From Clostridia bacterium (GTDB taxonomy: Bacteria > Bacillota > Clostridia > Oscillospirales > CAG-272): DNA of 64,000 bases. The translations under genes were made by a program, and so were the position numbers. The stretch spans positions 18,088 through 82,087 of the forward strand of contig JAGASL010000040.1 of the NCBI GenBank assembly GCA_017621755.1, given 5' to 3'. Below, one piece after another: positions 26,192 to 34,178 of the stretch (positions within the stretch are counted from its first letter, which is position 1; every line of letters begins with the position of its first letter). The notes beneath the pieces are model-generated. The model was not told the origin of the DNA, did not search any database, and was given only the letters and a program-made list of their open reading frames with translations.

Positions 26192-26998
26192 ATGGAGCTT
26201 TCACACGAAAATCTTGACCTGACCGCTCTGCGCGAGAAAAAGGCCTTTCTCTGCGATATGGACGGCGTAATCTACCACGGCAATTCGCTGATCCCGCACG
26301 TGGATCGCTTTGTTCGCTGGCTGGAGCGTGAGGGCAAGGATTACTTATTTTTGACCAACGGCTCTGGCAAATCCCCGCGCGAGCTTTCTGAAAAGCTGGC
26401 ACGCATGGGGCTTTCTGTCTCAGAAGATCATTTTTACACCAGCGCGCTGGCTACTGCCTCCTTTCTTGCCGGGCAGTGCCCGGGCGGCACGGCCTACGTG
26501 ATTGGCGAGCCGGGGCTGGTGAACGCGATGTACGAAGCCGGCTTCAGCATGAACAGCCACGACCCGGATTACGTGGTATTCGGCAAATCCGGCTCACTGA
26601 GCTATGCCGAGATCGAGCGGGCGGTAACCCTGATCAACCGCGGCGCCAAGCTGATCGGCACCAACCCTGACCTGACAGACCCCGCGGAAAACGGCTTTGT
26701 ACCCGCCTGCCGCGCGCTGATCGCCCCGATCGAGCTGACAACCGGCAAAAAGGCCTACTATATCGGCAAGCCCAACCCCCTGATGATGCGCCACGGTCTG
26801 AAAAAGCTGAATTGCAGCCGGCGCGATGCCGCCATCATCGGCGACCGCATGGATACCGACATCATTGCCGGTATCGAGAGTGAGTTAGACACCGTGCTGG
26901 TGCTTTCCGGCGTGAGCTCGCTTGAAACGGTGCGGCAGTTTGCCTACCGCCCCAACTATATCTTAAAGGACGTTGGCGAGATCGCTGGTGAGGAATAA
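26192..26998 (+). CDS. HAD-IIA family phosphatase (NagD-like)
   Basis: 268-residue haloacid-dehalogenase-type phosphatase. Motif I is FLCDMDGVIYHGN with the nucleophilic Asp; motif II is FLTNGSGKSP; the late acidic motif is AIIGDRMDTDIIAG. A C2 cap domain sits between motifs II and III, as in NagD/AraL/p-nitrophenyl phosphatases, which clear phosphorylated metabolites such as UMP or glycolytic sugar phosphates. GGAAAGGAAG precedes the ATG. The MATE gene follows after six bases, so the two are co-transcribed. Confidence 0.92.
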   Translation: MELSHENLDLTALREKKAFLCDMDGVIYHGNSLIPHVDRFVRWLEREGKDYLFLTNGSGKSPRELSEKLARMGLSVSEDHFYTSALATASFLAGQCPGGTAYVIGEPGLVNAMYEAGFSMNSHDPDYVVFGKSGSLSYAEIERAVTLINRGAKLIGTNPDLTDPAENGFVPACRALIAPIELTTGKKAYYIGKPNPLMMRHGLKKLNCSRRDAAIIGDRMDTDIIAGIESELDTVLVLSGVSSLETVRQFAYRPNYILKDVGEIAGEE

Positions 26999-27004
26999 GC
27001 GACC

Positions 27005-28411
27005 ATGAGATCCCTGCTTAAAAAGATCGACATTTCCTTTTACCGCGAGGCGCTGGCCTTAGCCCTTCCAATCGCCTTTCAGAACCTGCTGACCTCCTGC
27101 GCCACGCTGATCGATACGGCGATGGTGGTTGGCCTTGGCAATGCCGAGACATCGGCCATGGGTGTGGCAGCGCGCTTTACCTTTCTGCTCAACATCGTTT
27201 GCTTTGGTATCTCCAGCGGGTGTGCCGCCCTGCTTTCGCAATATTGGGGCGCCAAGGATCTGCCAAACGCGCGCCGCTCGCTAGGCTTAGCGCTGGTGCT
27301 GGCACTTTCGTTTGGCTTCGTATACATGGGGGCTATGATCCTGTTCCCCGCGCAGCTTTTGCGAATCTTTAACGATGACCCTGTTATTATCGCGCTGGCG
27401 GCTGACTACATGCGCACCTTTGCCATCGGCATTCCCTTTTTGGTCTTTTCCCAGATCCTGTGCGTGGCGCTGCGCGCGGTAGAGAACGTGAAGGTGCCGC
27501 TGCTTTCCTCAGCGGTTTCGGTGGTGGTAAACACCTCGCTGAACTATTGCCTGATCAACGGTCATTTCGGATTTCCGCGCTTGGAGCTGCGCGGCGCGGC
27601 ACTAGCCTCAGCCATTGGCTGCGGTGTGCAGGCGCTGATCATTCTGCTGGCGCTGATGCTTTCGGGCAACCCCTTCCGCACCGCACCTGCCAACCTCTTT
27701 CGCTTTGACCGCCCCTTTTGCCGCAAGTATATCAAGATCGCCTCGCCCGTTTTGCTGAATGAAACGATGTGGGGCATCGGCACCAACATCTACGCCATGG
27801 TGCTGGCACGGCAGGGGGTTGAGAACCACGCCGGCTACACGCTGTATGAGAATATGCAGCAGCTGTTTTTCGTATTCTTCGTGGGCATTTGCGGCGCCTG
27901 CTCGATCATGGTGGGCATGCGCATTGGCCGCGGCGACCACGAGGGTGGCTACCAGGCGGCTAAGCGCTTTGCCGTGATGACCCCGATCATGGGTGTGATC
28001 TTGGGCGCGCTGCTGATTCTGGTACGCAACCCGTTGCTCTCCCTCTTCCCGGTGGAGACCGAGGCGGCGCGGTTAGTTGCCTCGCAATGCATGCTCTTTT
28101 ACGGCTTTTGGATCGCGGTGCGCATGATCCCCTACACCATGATCTGCGGCATCTTCCGCGCGGGGGGCGACACCAAGGCCGGCTGCATTCTCGACCTGCT
28201 TGGCCTGTATGCCTTTGGTATCCCGGCGGTGCTGATCGTGGGTCTCATCATCAAGCCCTCGCTGTTCGTGGTGCTGATCGCCACCATGTTTATTGGTGAA
28301 GACACGGTCAAGGGCATTCTGTGCGTGAAGCATTTTATCTCTCGCAAATGGATCAAGCAATTGACAAAAAGCGAAGAACCGGCAGATGCTGCCGTTATTA
28401 CAGAATCATAA
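27005..28411 (+). CDS. MATE-family efflux transporter
   Basis: 468-residue MATE transporter, second in the window. About 12 hydrophobic segments form two halves, with LALPIAFQNLLTSCATLIDTAMVV in the first and ASPVLLNETMWGIGTNIYAMVL in the second. It is not closely similar to the 13-14 kb copy and belongs to a different branch. It is preceded by a HAD phosphatase gene (6 bases) and followed by ppiC (22 bases), so a three-gene transcript is likely. The exported compound is unknown. Confidence 0.93.
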   Translation: MRSLLKKIDISFYREALALALPIAFQNLLTSCATLIDTAMVVGLGNAETSAMGVAARFTFLLNIVCFGISSGCAALLSQYWGAKDLPNARRSLGLALVLALSFGFVYMGAMILFPAQLLRIFNDDPVIIALAADYMRTFAIGIPFLVFSQILCVALRAVENVKVPLLSSAVSVVVNTSLNYCLINGHFGFPRLELRGAALASAIGCGVQALIILLALMLSGNPFRTAPANLFRFDRPFCRKYIKIASPVLLNETMWGIGTNIYAMVLARQGVENHAGYTLYENMQQLFFVFFVGICGACSIMVGMRIGRGDHEGGYQAAKRFAVMTPIMGVILGALLILVRNPLLSLFPVETEAARLVASQCMLFYGFWIAVRMIPYTMICGIFRAGGDTKAGCILDLLGLYAFGIPAVLIVGLIIKPSLFVVLIATMFIGEDTVKGILCVKHFISRKWIKQLTKSEEPADAAVITES

Positions 28412-28433
28412 TGGAAAGGAAGTATATATAACC

Positions 28434-29177
28434 ATGGATGCACGTATTCTTGCCACCGTTGGTGGCCAAAACATTACCGAGGCTGACGTTGACATGTTTC
28501 TTGCCGGCCTTGGCCAGCGCGGCGAGGCATACCGCTCGCCCGAGGGCAGAGCCGCTATTTTAGAGGAGCTGATCAACCGCCGCCTGTTCCTGTTAGAGGC
28601 AACGCGCGGCCTGTTTGAGGCAGAGCCGACCTTTAAGGCGCAGCTGAAGCAAGCAAAGGAGACCCTGCTGGTCAGCTACGCGATGGAAAAGGCACTTTCC
28701 ACCGTTACCGTAAAGGATGACGAGGTTGCCAAGTTCTATGAGGACAACAAGGACAAGCTGATGGGTGGTGACACCGTAAACGCCAGCCACATTCTGGTAG
28801 CGGAGGAGGGCGAGGCTGCCCGCATTCGCGAGGAGATCGTGAGTGGCGCGATCAGCTTTGAGGAGGCTGCCAAGAAGTACAGCTCCTGCCCCTCGCGCGA
28901 GGAGGGCGGCAGCCTTGGCGATTTTGGCCGTGGCCAGATGGTGCCCGAGTTTGAAGCAGCCTGCTACGCGATGAACGAGGGCGAGATCTCGGCCCCGGTC
29001 AAGACCCAGTTTGGCTACCACCTGATCCGCCTGAACGGCAAAAAGGCCGGCGAGGTGGCCCCCTTAGATGCCGTGCGTGACGAGCTGAAGGCAAAGCTGA
29101 TGCGCGACAAGCAGCAGGCCGCCTACCAGAGCAAGGTCAACCAGCTGAAGATCCTGTTCCCGGTAGACCGGTTTTAA
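28434..29177 (+). CDS. PpiC/parvulin-type peptidyl-prolyl isomerase
   Basis: 247 residues. Residues 1-105 are a SurA-like helical chaperone segment starting with ILATVGGQNITEADVD; residues about 115-215 form the parvulin domain (VNASHILV, SSCPSREEGGSLGDFGRGQMVPEFE, VKTQFGYHLIRL). It should speed cis-trans isomerisation before proline and help folding. Unlike PrsA it has no signal peptide or lipobox, so it is predicted to be cytoplasmic. The start at 28434 follows GGAAAGGAAG; a longer in-frame start inside the MATE gene is unlikely. A strong terminator follows. Confidence 0.92.
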   Translation: MDARILATVGGQNITEADVDMFLAGLGQRGEAYRSPEGRAAILEELINRRLFLLEATRGLFEAEPTFKAQLKQAKETLLVSYAMEKALSTVTVKDDEVAKFYEDNKDKLMGGDTVNASHILVAEEGEAARIREEIVSGAISFEEAAKKYSSCPSREEGGSLGDFGRGQMVPEFEAACYAMNEGEISAPVKTQFGYHLIRLNGKKAGEVAPLDAVRDELKAKLMRDKQQAAYQSKVNQLKILFPVDRF

Positions 29178-29193
29178 TATAAAAGAATTGCAG

Positions 29194-29225
29194 AAAAAAG
29201 GCGCCCCGTGTAGGGCGCCTTTTTT
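29194..29225 (+). terminator. Rho-independent terminator
   Basis: AAAAAAGGCGCCC / GGGCGCCTTTTTT with a six-base loop; ends the HAD-MATE-ppiC transcript. Confidence 0.92.
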
Positions 29226-29228
29226 GTT

Positions 29229-29399
29229 TCATCGTTTTCCCGTTTGTATTTCGCCATGTTTTTGTTCGTATGCCTCGATGCAATCGCGGATGAGAATTAA
29301 GATCTGGCTGTTCGCGCTTCTCCCCTCATAGTCGGCAATCACGTGCAGCTTGTCCAGCGTTTTTTCTTCAATCCTAATCGATAAGCTTTTTGTAGCCAT
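29229..29399 (-). CDS. Small ribbon-helix-helix (Arc-type) DNA-binding protein
   Basis: 56 residues: MATKSLSIRIEEKTLDKLH forms the DNA-contacting strand and first helix, then IADYEGRSANSQILILIRDCIEAYE the second helix, as in Arc/CopG repressors. GAGG lies seven bases before the ATG. It is transcribed divergently from the SLOG-domain gene across an AT-rich 113-base gap and probably represses that gap's promoters. The unit (29.2-29.9 kb) is more AT-rich than its surroundings, hinting at acquisition. Related small repressors often sit next to toxins, plasmid or phage genes. Confidence 0.75.
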   Translation of the reverse strand: MATKSLSIRIEEKTLDKLHVIADYEGRSANSQILILIRDCIEAYEQKHGEIQTGKR

Positions 29400-29512
29400 A
29401 ACAACCTCATTTAGATGTAATTTTGTATTTACTTTATACCTATTTTGTGTTAAAATGTGGTTGTTAGATACATTATATATCTAAAATATGTTCGTTTCTG
29501 TTAGGAGAAGAT

Positions 29513-29863
29513 ATGAAACTTGCGATTATAGGATCGAGAACACTATCCGTTGAAAACATGGGGCAATTCGTGCCTGCCAACACGACAGAAATCGTATCTG
29601 GTGGCGCAAGAGGAATAGATCGGCAAGCAGCCGTTTATGCGAAAGAAAACCATATCGCGTTAACGGAATTTTTGCCCGATTATGCCCGATACGGCAAGGG
29701 CGCAACCTTTCGGCGCAACAGGCAGATTGCAGAATATGCAGAAACGGCTTTAATTTTCTGGGATGGCAGTTCTAAAGGAACGCAATATATGATTTCGCTT
29801 TTTGAGCGGCTCGGCAAGAAGGTCACCATTATCAAAATGGGAAAAAACTCGATATGTGATTAA
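29513..29863 (+). CDS. SLOG-domain protein (YspA/DprA-like Rossmann)
   Basis: 116 residues. The Rossmann start KLAIIGSRTL and the nucleotide-binding VSGGARGIDRQAAVYA are typical of the SLOG superfamily, which includes DprA and LOG; a second conserved segment is GATFRRNRQIAEYAE...IFWDGSSKGTQY. SLOG proteins bind nucleotide-derived ligands; several are sensors or effectors in defence systems, others are of unknown role. It lies alone, divergent from a ribbon-helix-helix gene. AGGAGA lies six bases before the ATG. An effector partner gene is not seen nearby, so a complete defence module cannot be claimed. Confidence 0.85.
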   Translation: MKLAIIGSRTLSVENMGQFVPANTTEIVSGGARGIDRQAAVYAKENHIALTEFLPDYARYGKGATFRRNRQIAEYAETALIFWDGSSKGTQYMISLFERLGKKVTIIKMGKNSICD

Positions 29864-29954
29864 CTCGCTCTTTTACATTTTTCCCTTTGATGCATAAACC
29901 ATCTCTCAGCCGTCAACACTACCTCTGTAATTTTCTTGAAAGGAACAACAAGAG

Positions 29955-30647
29955 ATGGAAAAAAAGACAAATCCCCTGAAGAACAGCCGTATTCTGTATA
30001 TCGCCGTGGTGGCGGTGCTTTGCGTGACCGCGATCATTATTGGTATTGTGGCGGCCACCAGCCGCGCAAAGCCCAACCCCGATGATGGCAGCGGCACGCA
30101 GCCCCCTGCGGGTGACACCCAGCAGCCGGGCGGCGACACCACCCAGCCACCCGCAGGCGGCAATGAGAAGCCTACGGACGCCAAGCCGCAGTACCTTTGC
30201 CCCTTAGCCGGCGTTGTATCGAAGAAGCACGATACCGAAACGCTGGTCTTTTCCTCTACCATGGGGGACTGGCGCGTGCACGCCGGCCTTGATATTGCCT
30301 CCTCACTTGGCGAGACCGTGCGCGCCAGCGCCGCCGGCACGGTGAAGGAGGTGTGGGAGGACCCGATGATGGGTACCTGCCTTTCGATCGACCACGGTGA
30401 CGAGGTGATCACCGTTTATAAGAACCTGAACGAGGTGCTGCCGGACGGCATTGTGGCCGGCGCCACGGTCAAGGCGGGCGATGCGATCGGCGCGGTGGGC
30501 GAGAGTGCCCTGTTAGAGCTGGCAGACGAGCCGCACCTGCACTTTGAAATGACGGTAGGCGGCCAGGCGGTCGACCCGCTTGCCTATCTTTCTGAGGAGA
30601 GCCTTTCTGCCTCGCTGACCTTTGACGAAGAGGTATACGAGGATTAG
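29955..30647 (+). CDS. Membrane-anchored M23 (LytM) peptidase-like protein
   Basis: 230 residues. A cytoplasmic basic start is followed by one membrane helix (ILYIAVVAVLCVTAIIIGIVA), a Pro/Gly/Thr-rich linker (residues 43-78) and an M23 domain. The zinc ligands appear intact: H and D in VHAGLDIA and HLHFEM near the end. Such proteins cut peptidoglycan cross-links or act as envelope scaffolds. The layout resembles SpoIIQ-type forespore proteins, which fits the sporulation genes in this window, but that role is inference. GAAAGGAAC precedes the ATG. A terminator follows at once. Confidence 0.88.
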   Translation: MEKKTNPLKNSRILYIAVVAVLCVTAIIIGIVAATSRAKPNPDDGSGTQPPAGDTQQPGGDTTQPPAGGNEKPTDAKPQYLCPLAGVVSKKHDTETLVFSSTMGDWRVHAGLDIASSLGETVRASAAGTVKEVWEDPMMGTCLSIDHGDEVITVYKNLNEVLPDGIVAGATVKAGDAIGAVGESALLELADEPHLHFEMTVGGQAVDPLAYLSEESLSASLTFDEEVYED

Positions 30648-30649
30648 AG

Positions 30650-30683
30650 AAAAGCCTGTATGGAAATTCCATACAGGCTTTTT
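30650..30683. terminator. Bidirectional terminator
   Basis: AAAAGCCTGTATGGAA / TTCCATACAGGCTTTTT, between the M23 gene and the convergent OadG-like gene. Confidence 0.9.
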
Positions 30684-30698
30684 GCGTGAAAAGCACGC

Positions 30699-30860
30699 TT
30701 ATTCCTCGCTTGTGTTCTTCGGCTTACCGGCCATGGCCTTGTTGAGTAGCACCATGCCGGCGATGATAATGGCGGTAATGACAAAAATACCGGCCATGCC
30801 AAACAGCATATATTTCAGCGACTGAATAACGTTGCCGCCTACCATTTCCCAATATCCCAT
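30699..30860 (-). CDS. OadG-like gamma subunit of sodium-pump decarboxylase
   Basis: 53-residue protein: a short N-terminus, one membrane helix (MLFGMAGIFVITAIIIAGMVLL) and a hydrophilic tail with Lys and Glu. Size, topology and position directly after the beta-subunit gene (13-base gap, with GGAGGTATTT as ribosome site) identify it as a small OadG-type assembly subunit, although the sequence is too short to prove it. A His/Cys zinc-binding tail seen in some OadG proteins is lacking. Confidence 0.7.
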   Translation of the reverse strand: MGYWEMVGGNVIQSLKYMLFGMAGIFVITAIIIAGMVLLNKAMAGKPKNTSEE

Positions 30861-30873
30861 TTGAAATACCTCC

Positions 30874-31989
30874 TTACAGCATAAAGCTGAGAATCAGACC
30901 GCCGGCGATGGCAGACGAGATCTGACCGGCTACGTTGGCGCCGGCTGCGTGCATGAGCAGGAAGTTCTGCGGATCCTCCTCCAGCCCCATCTTATGCACC
31001 ACGCGGGATGCCATGGGGAAGGCCGAGATACCGGCTGCGCCGATCATGGGGTTGACCTTATTCTTCGAGAACAGGTTGATAAACTTGGCAAACATCACGC
31101 CGCCGATGATATCGAAGATAAAGGCAACCAGGCCAAGACCAATGATGATGAATGTTTCCAGCTTGACAAACTTCTCAGCCTGCATCTGGAAGGCGATGGT
31201 AATGCCGAGGAAGAGGGTGATGAGGTTGGCCAGCACCTTCTGTGCCGTTTCAGACAGAGAGCCAAGCACACCGCACTCGCGGATCAGGTTACCAAACATC
31301 AGGAAGCCGATCAGGGATGCCGCCTCCGGCGCGATGCAGCCGGCAACGATGGTAACCAGGATCGGGAACAGGATCTTGGTGCTCTGCTTGACCTGGGTGG
31401 TCGAATAGGCCATGCGGATCTGCCGCTCCTTCTTGGTGGTGACCAGCTTAACGACCGGCGGGATGATGACCGGCACCAGCGCCATGTAGGAGTAGGCAGC
31501 CACGGCGATCGAGCCGGCAAACTGCGTGCCCAGGGAGTTGGCCACCTTGATCGAGGTGGGGCCGTCGGCTGCGCCGATGATGGCGATCGAGGCGGCATCG
31601 TGCAGCTCGAAGAGCGGTATGAAGGATGCCATGGTAAAGGTGAAGAAAATGCCGAACTGGGCGGCAGCACCGAAAAGCATCAGCTTCGGGTTAGAAAGCA
31701 GAGGGGTAAAATCGATCATCGCGCCAATGCCGACAAACAGCAGAAGCGGGAACAGATCGTTAGCGATGCCGGCATTGTAGAGCACCTCGATCGGCTCCAG
31801 CGCGCCGGACATGGGCAGGTTGAGCAGGATGGCGCCAAAGCCCATCGGCAGAAGGAGCGTAGGCTCCATTTCCTTTTTTACGGCCAGATAGATCAGAATA
31901 GCACCGATCAGCCACATCACAACCTGGCGCCAATCAAAATTGGCCAGGTTGCCAAATACGTTTTGAAGAAATTCGTTGATAAAATCCAT
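30874..31989 (-). CDS. Sodium-translocating decarboxylase beta subunit (OadB/MmdB/GcdB family)
   Basis: 371-residue membrane protein with about nine to eleven hydrophobic segments. It couples decarboxylation of a carboxybiotin carrier to sodium export. Conserved regions are ADGPTSIKVANSLGTQFAGSIAVAAYSYMALVP (the Asp/Asn-rich ion path) and the C-terminal GAAGISAFPMASRVVHKMG and HAAGANVAGQISSAIAGG repeats. The carboxyltransferase alpha and biotin-carrier subunits are not in the window, so the substrate (oxaloacetate, methylmalonyl-CoA or glutaconyl-CoA) cannot be decided. It lies after hpt and before the OadG-like gene, all on the minus strand. Confidence 0.95.
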   Translation of the reverse strand: MDFINEFLQNVFGNLANFDWRQVVMWLIGAILIYLAVKKEMEPTLLLPMGFGAILLNLPMSGALEPIEVLYNAGIANDLFPLLLFVGIGAMIDFTPLLSNPKLMLFGAAAQFGIFFTFTMASFIPLFELHDAASIAIIGAADGPTSIKVANSLGTQFAGSIAVAAYSYMALVPVIIPPVVKLVTTKKERQIRMAYSTTQVKQSTKILFPILVTIVAGCIAPEAASLIGFLMFGNLIRECGVLGSLSETAQKVLANLITLFLGITIAFQMQAEKFVKLETFIIIGLGLVAFIFDIIGGVMFAKFINLFSKNKVNPMIGAAGISAFPMASRVVHKMGLEEDPQNFLLMHAAGANVAGQISSAIAGGLILSFML

Positions 31990-32015
31990 GATAGTTATTA
32001 GATCTTTTCACGAGG

Positions 32016-32552
32016 TCACTTTTCGTAGACAGAGCGGTCTAAAATGCGAACGTCCGGCAGAACGCGATAGCGCTCGGCATAGTCGAGCCCGTAGCCAACG
32101 ACGAACTCATCCGGCACCTCGAAGCCGAGGTAGTCGATATCCACCGGCGTTTTGCGCCGCGAGGGCTTGCTGAGCAGGGCGCAGATGGCGATAGAGGCCG
32201 GCTCACGCGTGGCAAGCACCTCCTTCAGGTGGGCAAGCGTGGTACCGCTATCCACCATGTCCTCTACGATGACCACGTGGCGACCGTTGATGTGGCGGTC
32301 AAGATCCTTAATGATACGCACGTAGCCGGAGGAGGTGGTGCCGGCACCGTAGCTGGAGATGGCCATAAAATCCATCTCTGCCTCTATGTGCAGCTTCTGC
32401 AGCAGGTCGGAGAAGAAGAAAATACTTCCCTTCAATATGCCGATGAAAAGCGGATTTTTACCGGCATAATCGCGGTCGAGCTGGGCAGCCAGCTCGCTCT
32501 CGCGCTGGTCAAGCTCTTCTTTGGAAATCAAAACACGTTCAAATTCTGACAT
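32016..32552 (-). CDS. hpt: Hypoxanthine phosphoribosyltransferase
   Basis: Salvages hypoxanthine (and guanine) to IMP/GMP using PRPP. 178 residues, usual length. The PRPP-binding loop is VVIVEDMVDSGTTLAHL; the N-terminal FIGILKGSIFF and the C-terminal DYLGFEVPDEFVVGYGLDYAE are typical of the bacterial HGPRT family. It lies between pfkA and the oadB gene on the minus strand with an inverted repeat in the gap to pfkA, so it may have its own promoter. Confidence 0.95.
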   Translation of the reverse strand: MSEFERVLISKEELDQRESELAAQLDRDYAGKNPLFIGILKGSIFFFSDLLQKLHIEAEMDFMAISSYGAGTTSSGYVRIIKDLDRHINGRHVVIVEDMVDSGTTLAHLKEVLATREPASIAICALLSKPSRRKTPVDIDYLGFEVPDEFVVGYGLDYAERYRVLPDVRILDRSVYEK

Positions 32553-32572
32553 CTATACAATATCCTCATGGC

Positions 32573-32602
32573 AAAGGGGCTGTCTTTTGTGGGCAGCCCC
32601 TT
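32573..32602 (-). terminator. Probable terminator between pfkA and hpt
   Basis: Inverted repeat AAGGGGCTG / CAGCCCCTT with an 11-base loop. The T-run on the minus strand is short, so partial read-through into hpt is likely. Confidence 0.55.
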
Positions 32603-32608
32603 CGTTTA

Positions 32609-33673
32609 TTACAGATTCATGCGGTTAACGGTGGCGTACAGCGATTCGATGCTGGCGCGGCGGCGTGCGCAGGCAGCCTGCATCTCTGCGATCTGGGCAG
32701 CGGTAAAGCGATCAAGATCGCCTTCCTTGAGCTTGTTCTTATACATACGGTCTAAGATCAGCGAATAGTCGATATCCACCGCGCAGATCTCGTTGTTTAT
32801 GTCGCAAATGACCTCGTTAGAGCGGCCGGCCAGCAGCTCGTCTACGGCAAACTCGCCCATGCGGGTAGCAAGCAGACGGTCACGCAGGCTGGGCACGCCA
32901 CCGCGGATCACGTGGGCCAGGCGGGCAAAGCGGGATTCCACACCGGTCTCCTTCTCAATACGCTTGGTCAGCTCCTCACCGAAGGTAGAGCCAAGGCCCT
33001 CGGCCACGATGACGATAAAGTTACGCTTGCCAAGCGCGCGCGAGGCGCGGATCTTTTCGATCAGGGCCGCCTCGTCAAAGGGCAGCTCGGGCACTACCAC
33101 GCCGGTCGCGCCGGTGGCAATGGCGGTCTGCAGGGCGATATCGCCGGCGTCACGCCCCATGACCTCTACCACGCTGCAGCGGGCGTGCGATTCGCAGGTA
33201 TCGCGCAGGCGGTCGATCATCTCGATGGCGGTGTTCATGGCCGTATCAAAGCCGATGGTGTAATCGGTAGCGGTAATATCGTTATCAATGGTGCCGGGCA
33301 GGCCGATGCAGGAAACGCCGTGGGCGGTCAGATCGGTGGCACCGCGGAAGGTACCATCACCCCCGATGGCCACAATACCGTCGATCGCGTGGCGGCGGCA
33401 GGTCTCCAGCGCGGCGTTCATACCCTCTGCAGTCTTAAAAAGCGGCGAGCGGGCAGAAAACAGCACGGTACCGCCGTGGTTGACGATGTTAGACACGTCG
33501 CGCACGGTAAAATCCTTTACGTCGTCATGGATCAGGCCCTCGTAGCCCGAATAAATACCTACGACCTGTACCCCATTCGAGATAGCGGCGCGGGTAACGG
33601 CACGGATCGCCGCGTTCATACCCGGTGCATCGCCCCCGGAGGTCAGGACACCAATTTTACGAAAAACCTTCAT
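32609..33673 (-). CDS. pfkA: ATP-dependent 6-phosphofructokinase
   Basis: Commits fructose-6-phosphate to glycolysis. 354 residues, slightly longer than the 320-residue standard because of a longer C-terminus. Motifs: LTSGGDAPGMNAAIR at the N-terminus, AIGGDGTFRGA (a Gly where PPi enzymes have Asp, hence ATP-type), GLPGTIDNDI with the catalytic Asp pair, TIGFDTAMN, and HVIRGGVPSLRDRLLATRMG. Ribosome site GGGGGAAATAAC. Located in the minus-strand run LysR - cinA-like - pfkA - hpt - oadB - oadG. Confidence 0.96.
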   Translation of the reverse strand: MKVFRKIGVLTSGGDAPGMNAAIRAVTRAAISNGVQVVGIYSGYEGLIHDDVKDFTVRDVSNIVNHGGTVLFSARSPLFKTAEGMNAALETCRRHAIDGIVAIGGDGTFRGATDLTAHGVSCIGLPGTIDNDITATDYTIGFDTAMNTAIEMIDRLRDTCESHARCSVVEVMGRDAGDIALQTAIATGATGVVVPELPFDEAALIEKIRASRALGKRNFIVIVAEGLGSTFGEELTKRIEKETGVESRFARLAHVIRGGVPSLRDRLLATRMGEFAVDELLAGRSNEVICDINNEICAVDIDYSLILDRMYKNKLKEGDLDRFTAAQIAEMQAACARRRASIESLYATVNRMNL

Positions 33674-33692
33674 GTTATTTCCCCCTTTTGAT

Positions 33693-34178
33693 TTATATGG
33701 ATCTTTTTGTTATTTCCTTTATCATGCACAGCACCGCCTGCGCGCGCACCTCGTCGCGCGTGCCGGATAGGTCAAGCGGGATGACCGTGCTGCCCCCCTT
33801 ATCGCAAAGGCCGATATACACACGGCCAACCGGAATTTCGGCCGTGCCGCCGCCGGGGCCGGCCAGGCCGGTAACCGAAACGGCGATATCTGCCCCTGTC
33901 AGCTTTTGGGCACCTATGGCCATTGCCTCTGCCACCGGGGCAGAAACGGCCGTATATTGATCAAGCAGCGCGCGTGGAACGCCAAGCACCTGCTCCTTGA
34001 TCCTGTTCACGTAAGAAACCACACCGCCCAAGAACACCTCGCTGGCGCCGGGCACGTCCACCACCGATTTGGCAAACCAGCCGCCGGTGCAGGACTCGGC
34101 AGCCGCCAGCGTAAGACCGCGCTCGCGCAGCGCCGCTACCAGGGCCGTGGCTGACACGCGCAGCTCTGCCTCAACCAT
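33693..34178 (-). CDS. CinA C-terminal-domain protein (NMN amidohydrolase, PncC-type)
   Basis: 161 residues; stand-alone CinA C-terminal domain that deamidates nicotinamide mononucleotide in NAD recycling. Signature AAAESCTGGWFAKSVVDVPGASEVFLGGVVSYVNRIKEQVLGV-like run (residues 26-68) and VSVTGLAGPGGGTAEIPVGRVYIG. The long CinA N-terminal molybdopterin-binding-like domain is absent, as in E. coli PncC. It overlaps the LysR gene by eight bases, so the two are co-transcribed. Confidence 0.92.
   Translation of the reverse strand: MVEAELRVSATALVAALRERGLTLAAAESCTGGWFAKSVVDVPGASEVFLGGVVSYVNRIKEQVLGVPRALLDQYTAVSAPVAEAMAIGAQKLTGADIAVSVTGLAGPGGGTAEIPVGRVYIGLCDKGGSTVIPLDLSGTRDEVRAQAVLCMIKEITKRSI

Noticed and set aside
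30949..32001. 350-codon plus-strand open frame opposite oadB
   Set aside because: Rich in His, Gln and Asp as expected for an antisense shadow of a membrane protein gene; no family resemblance.
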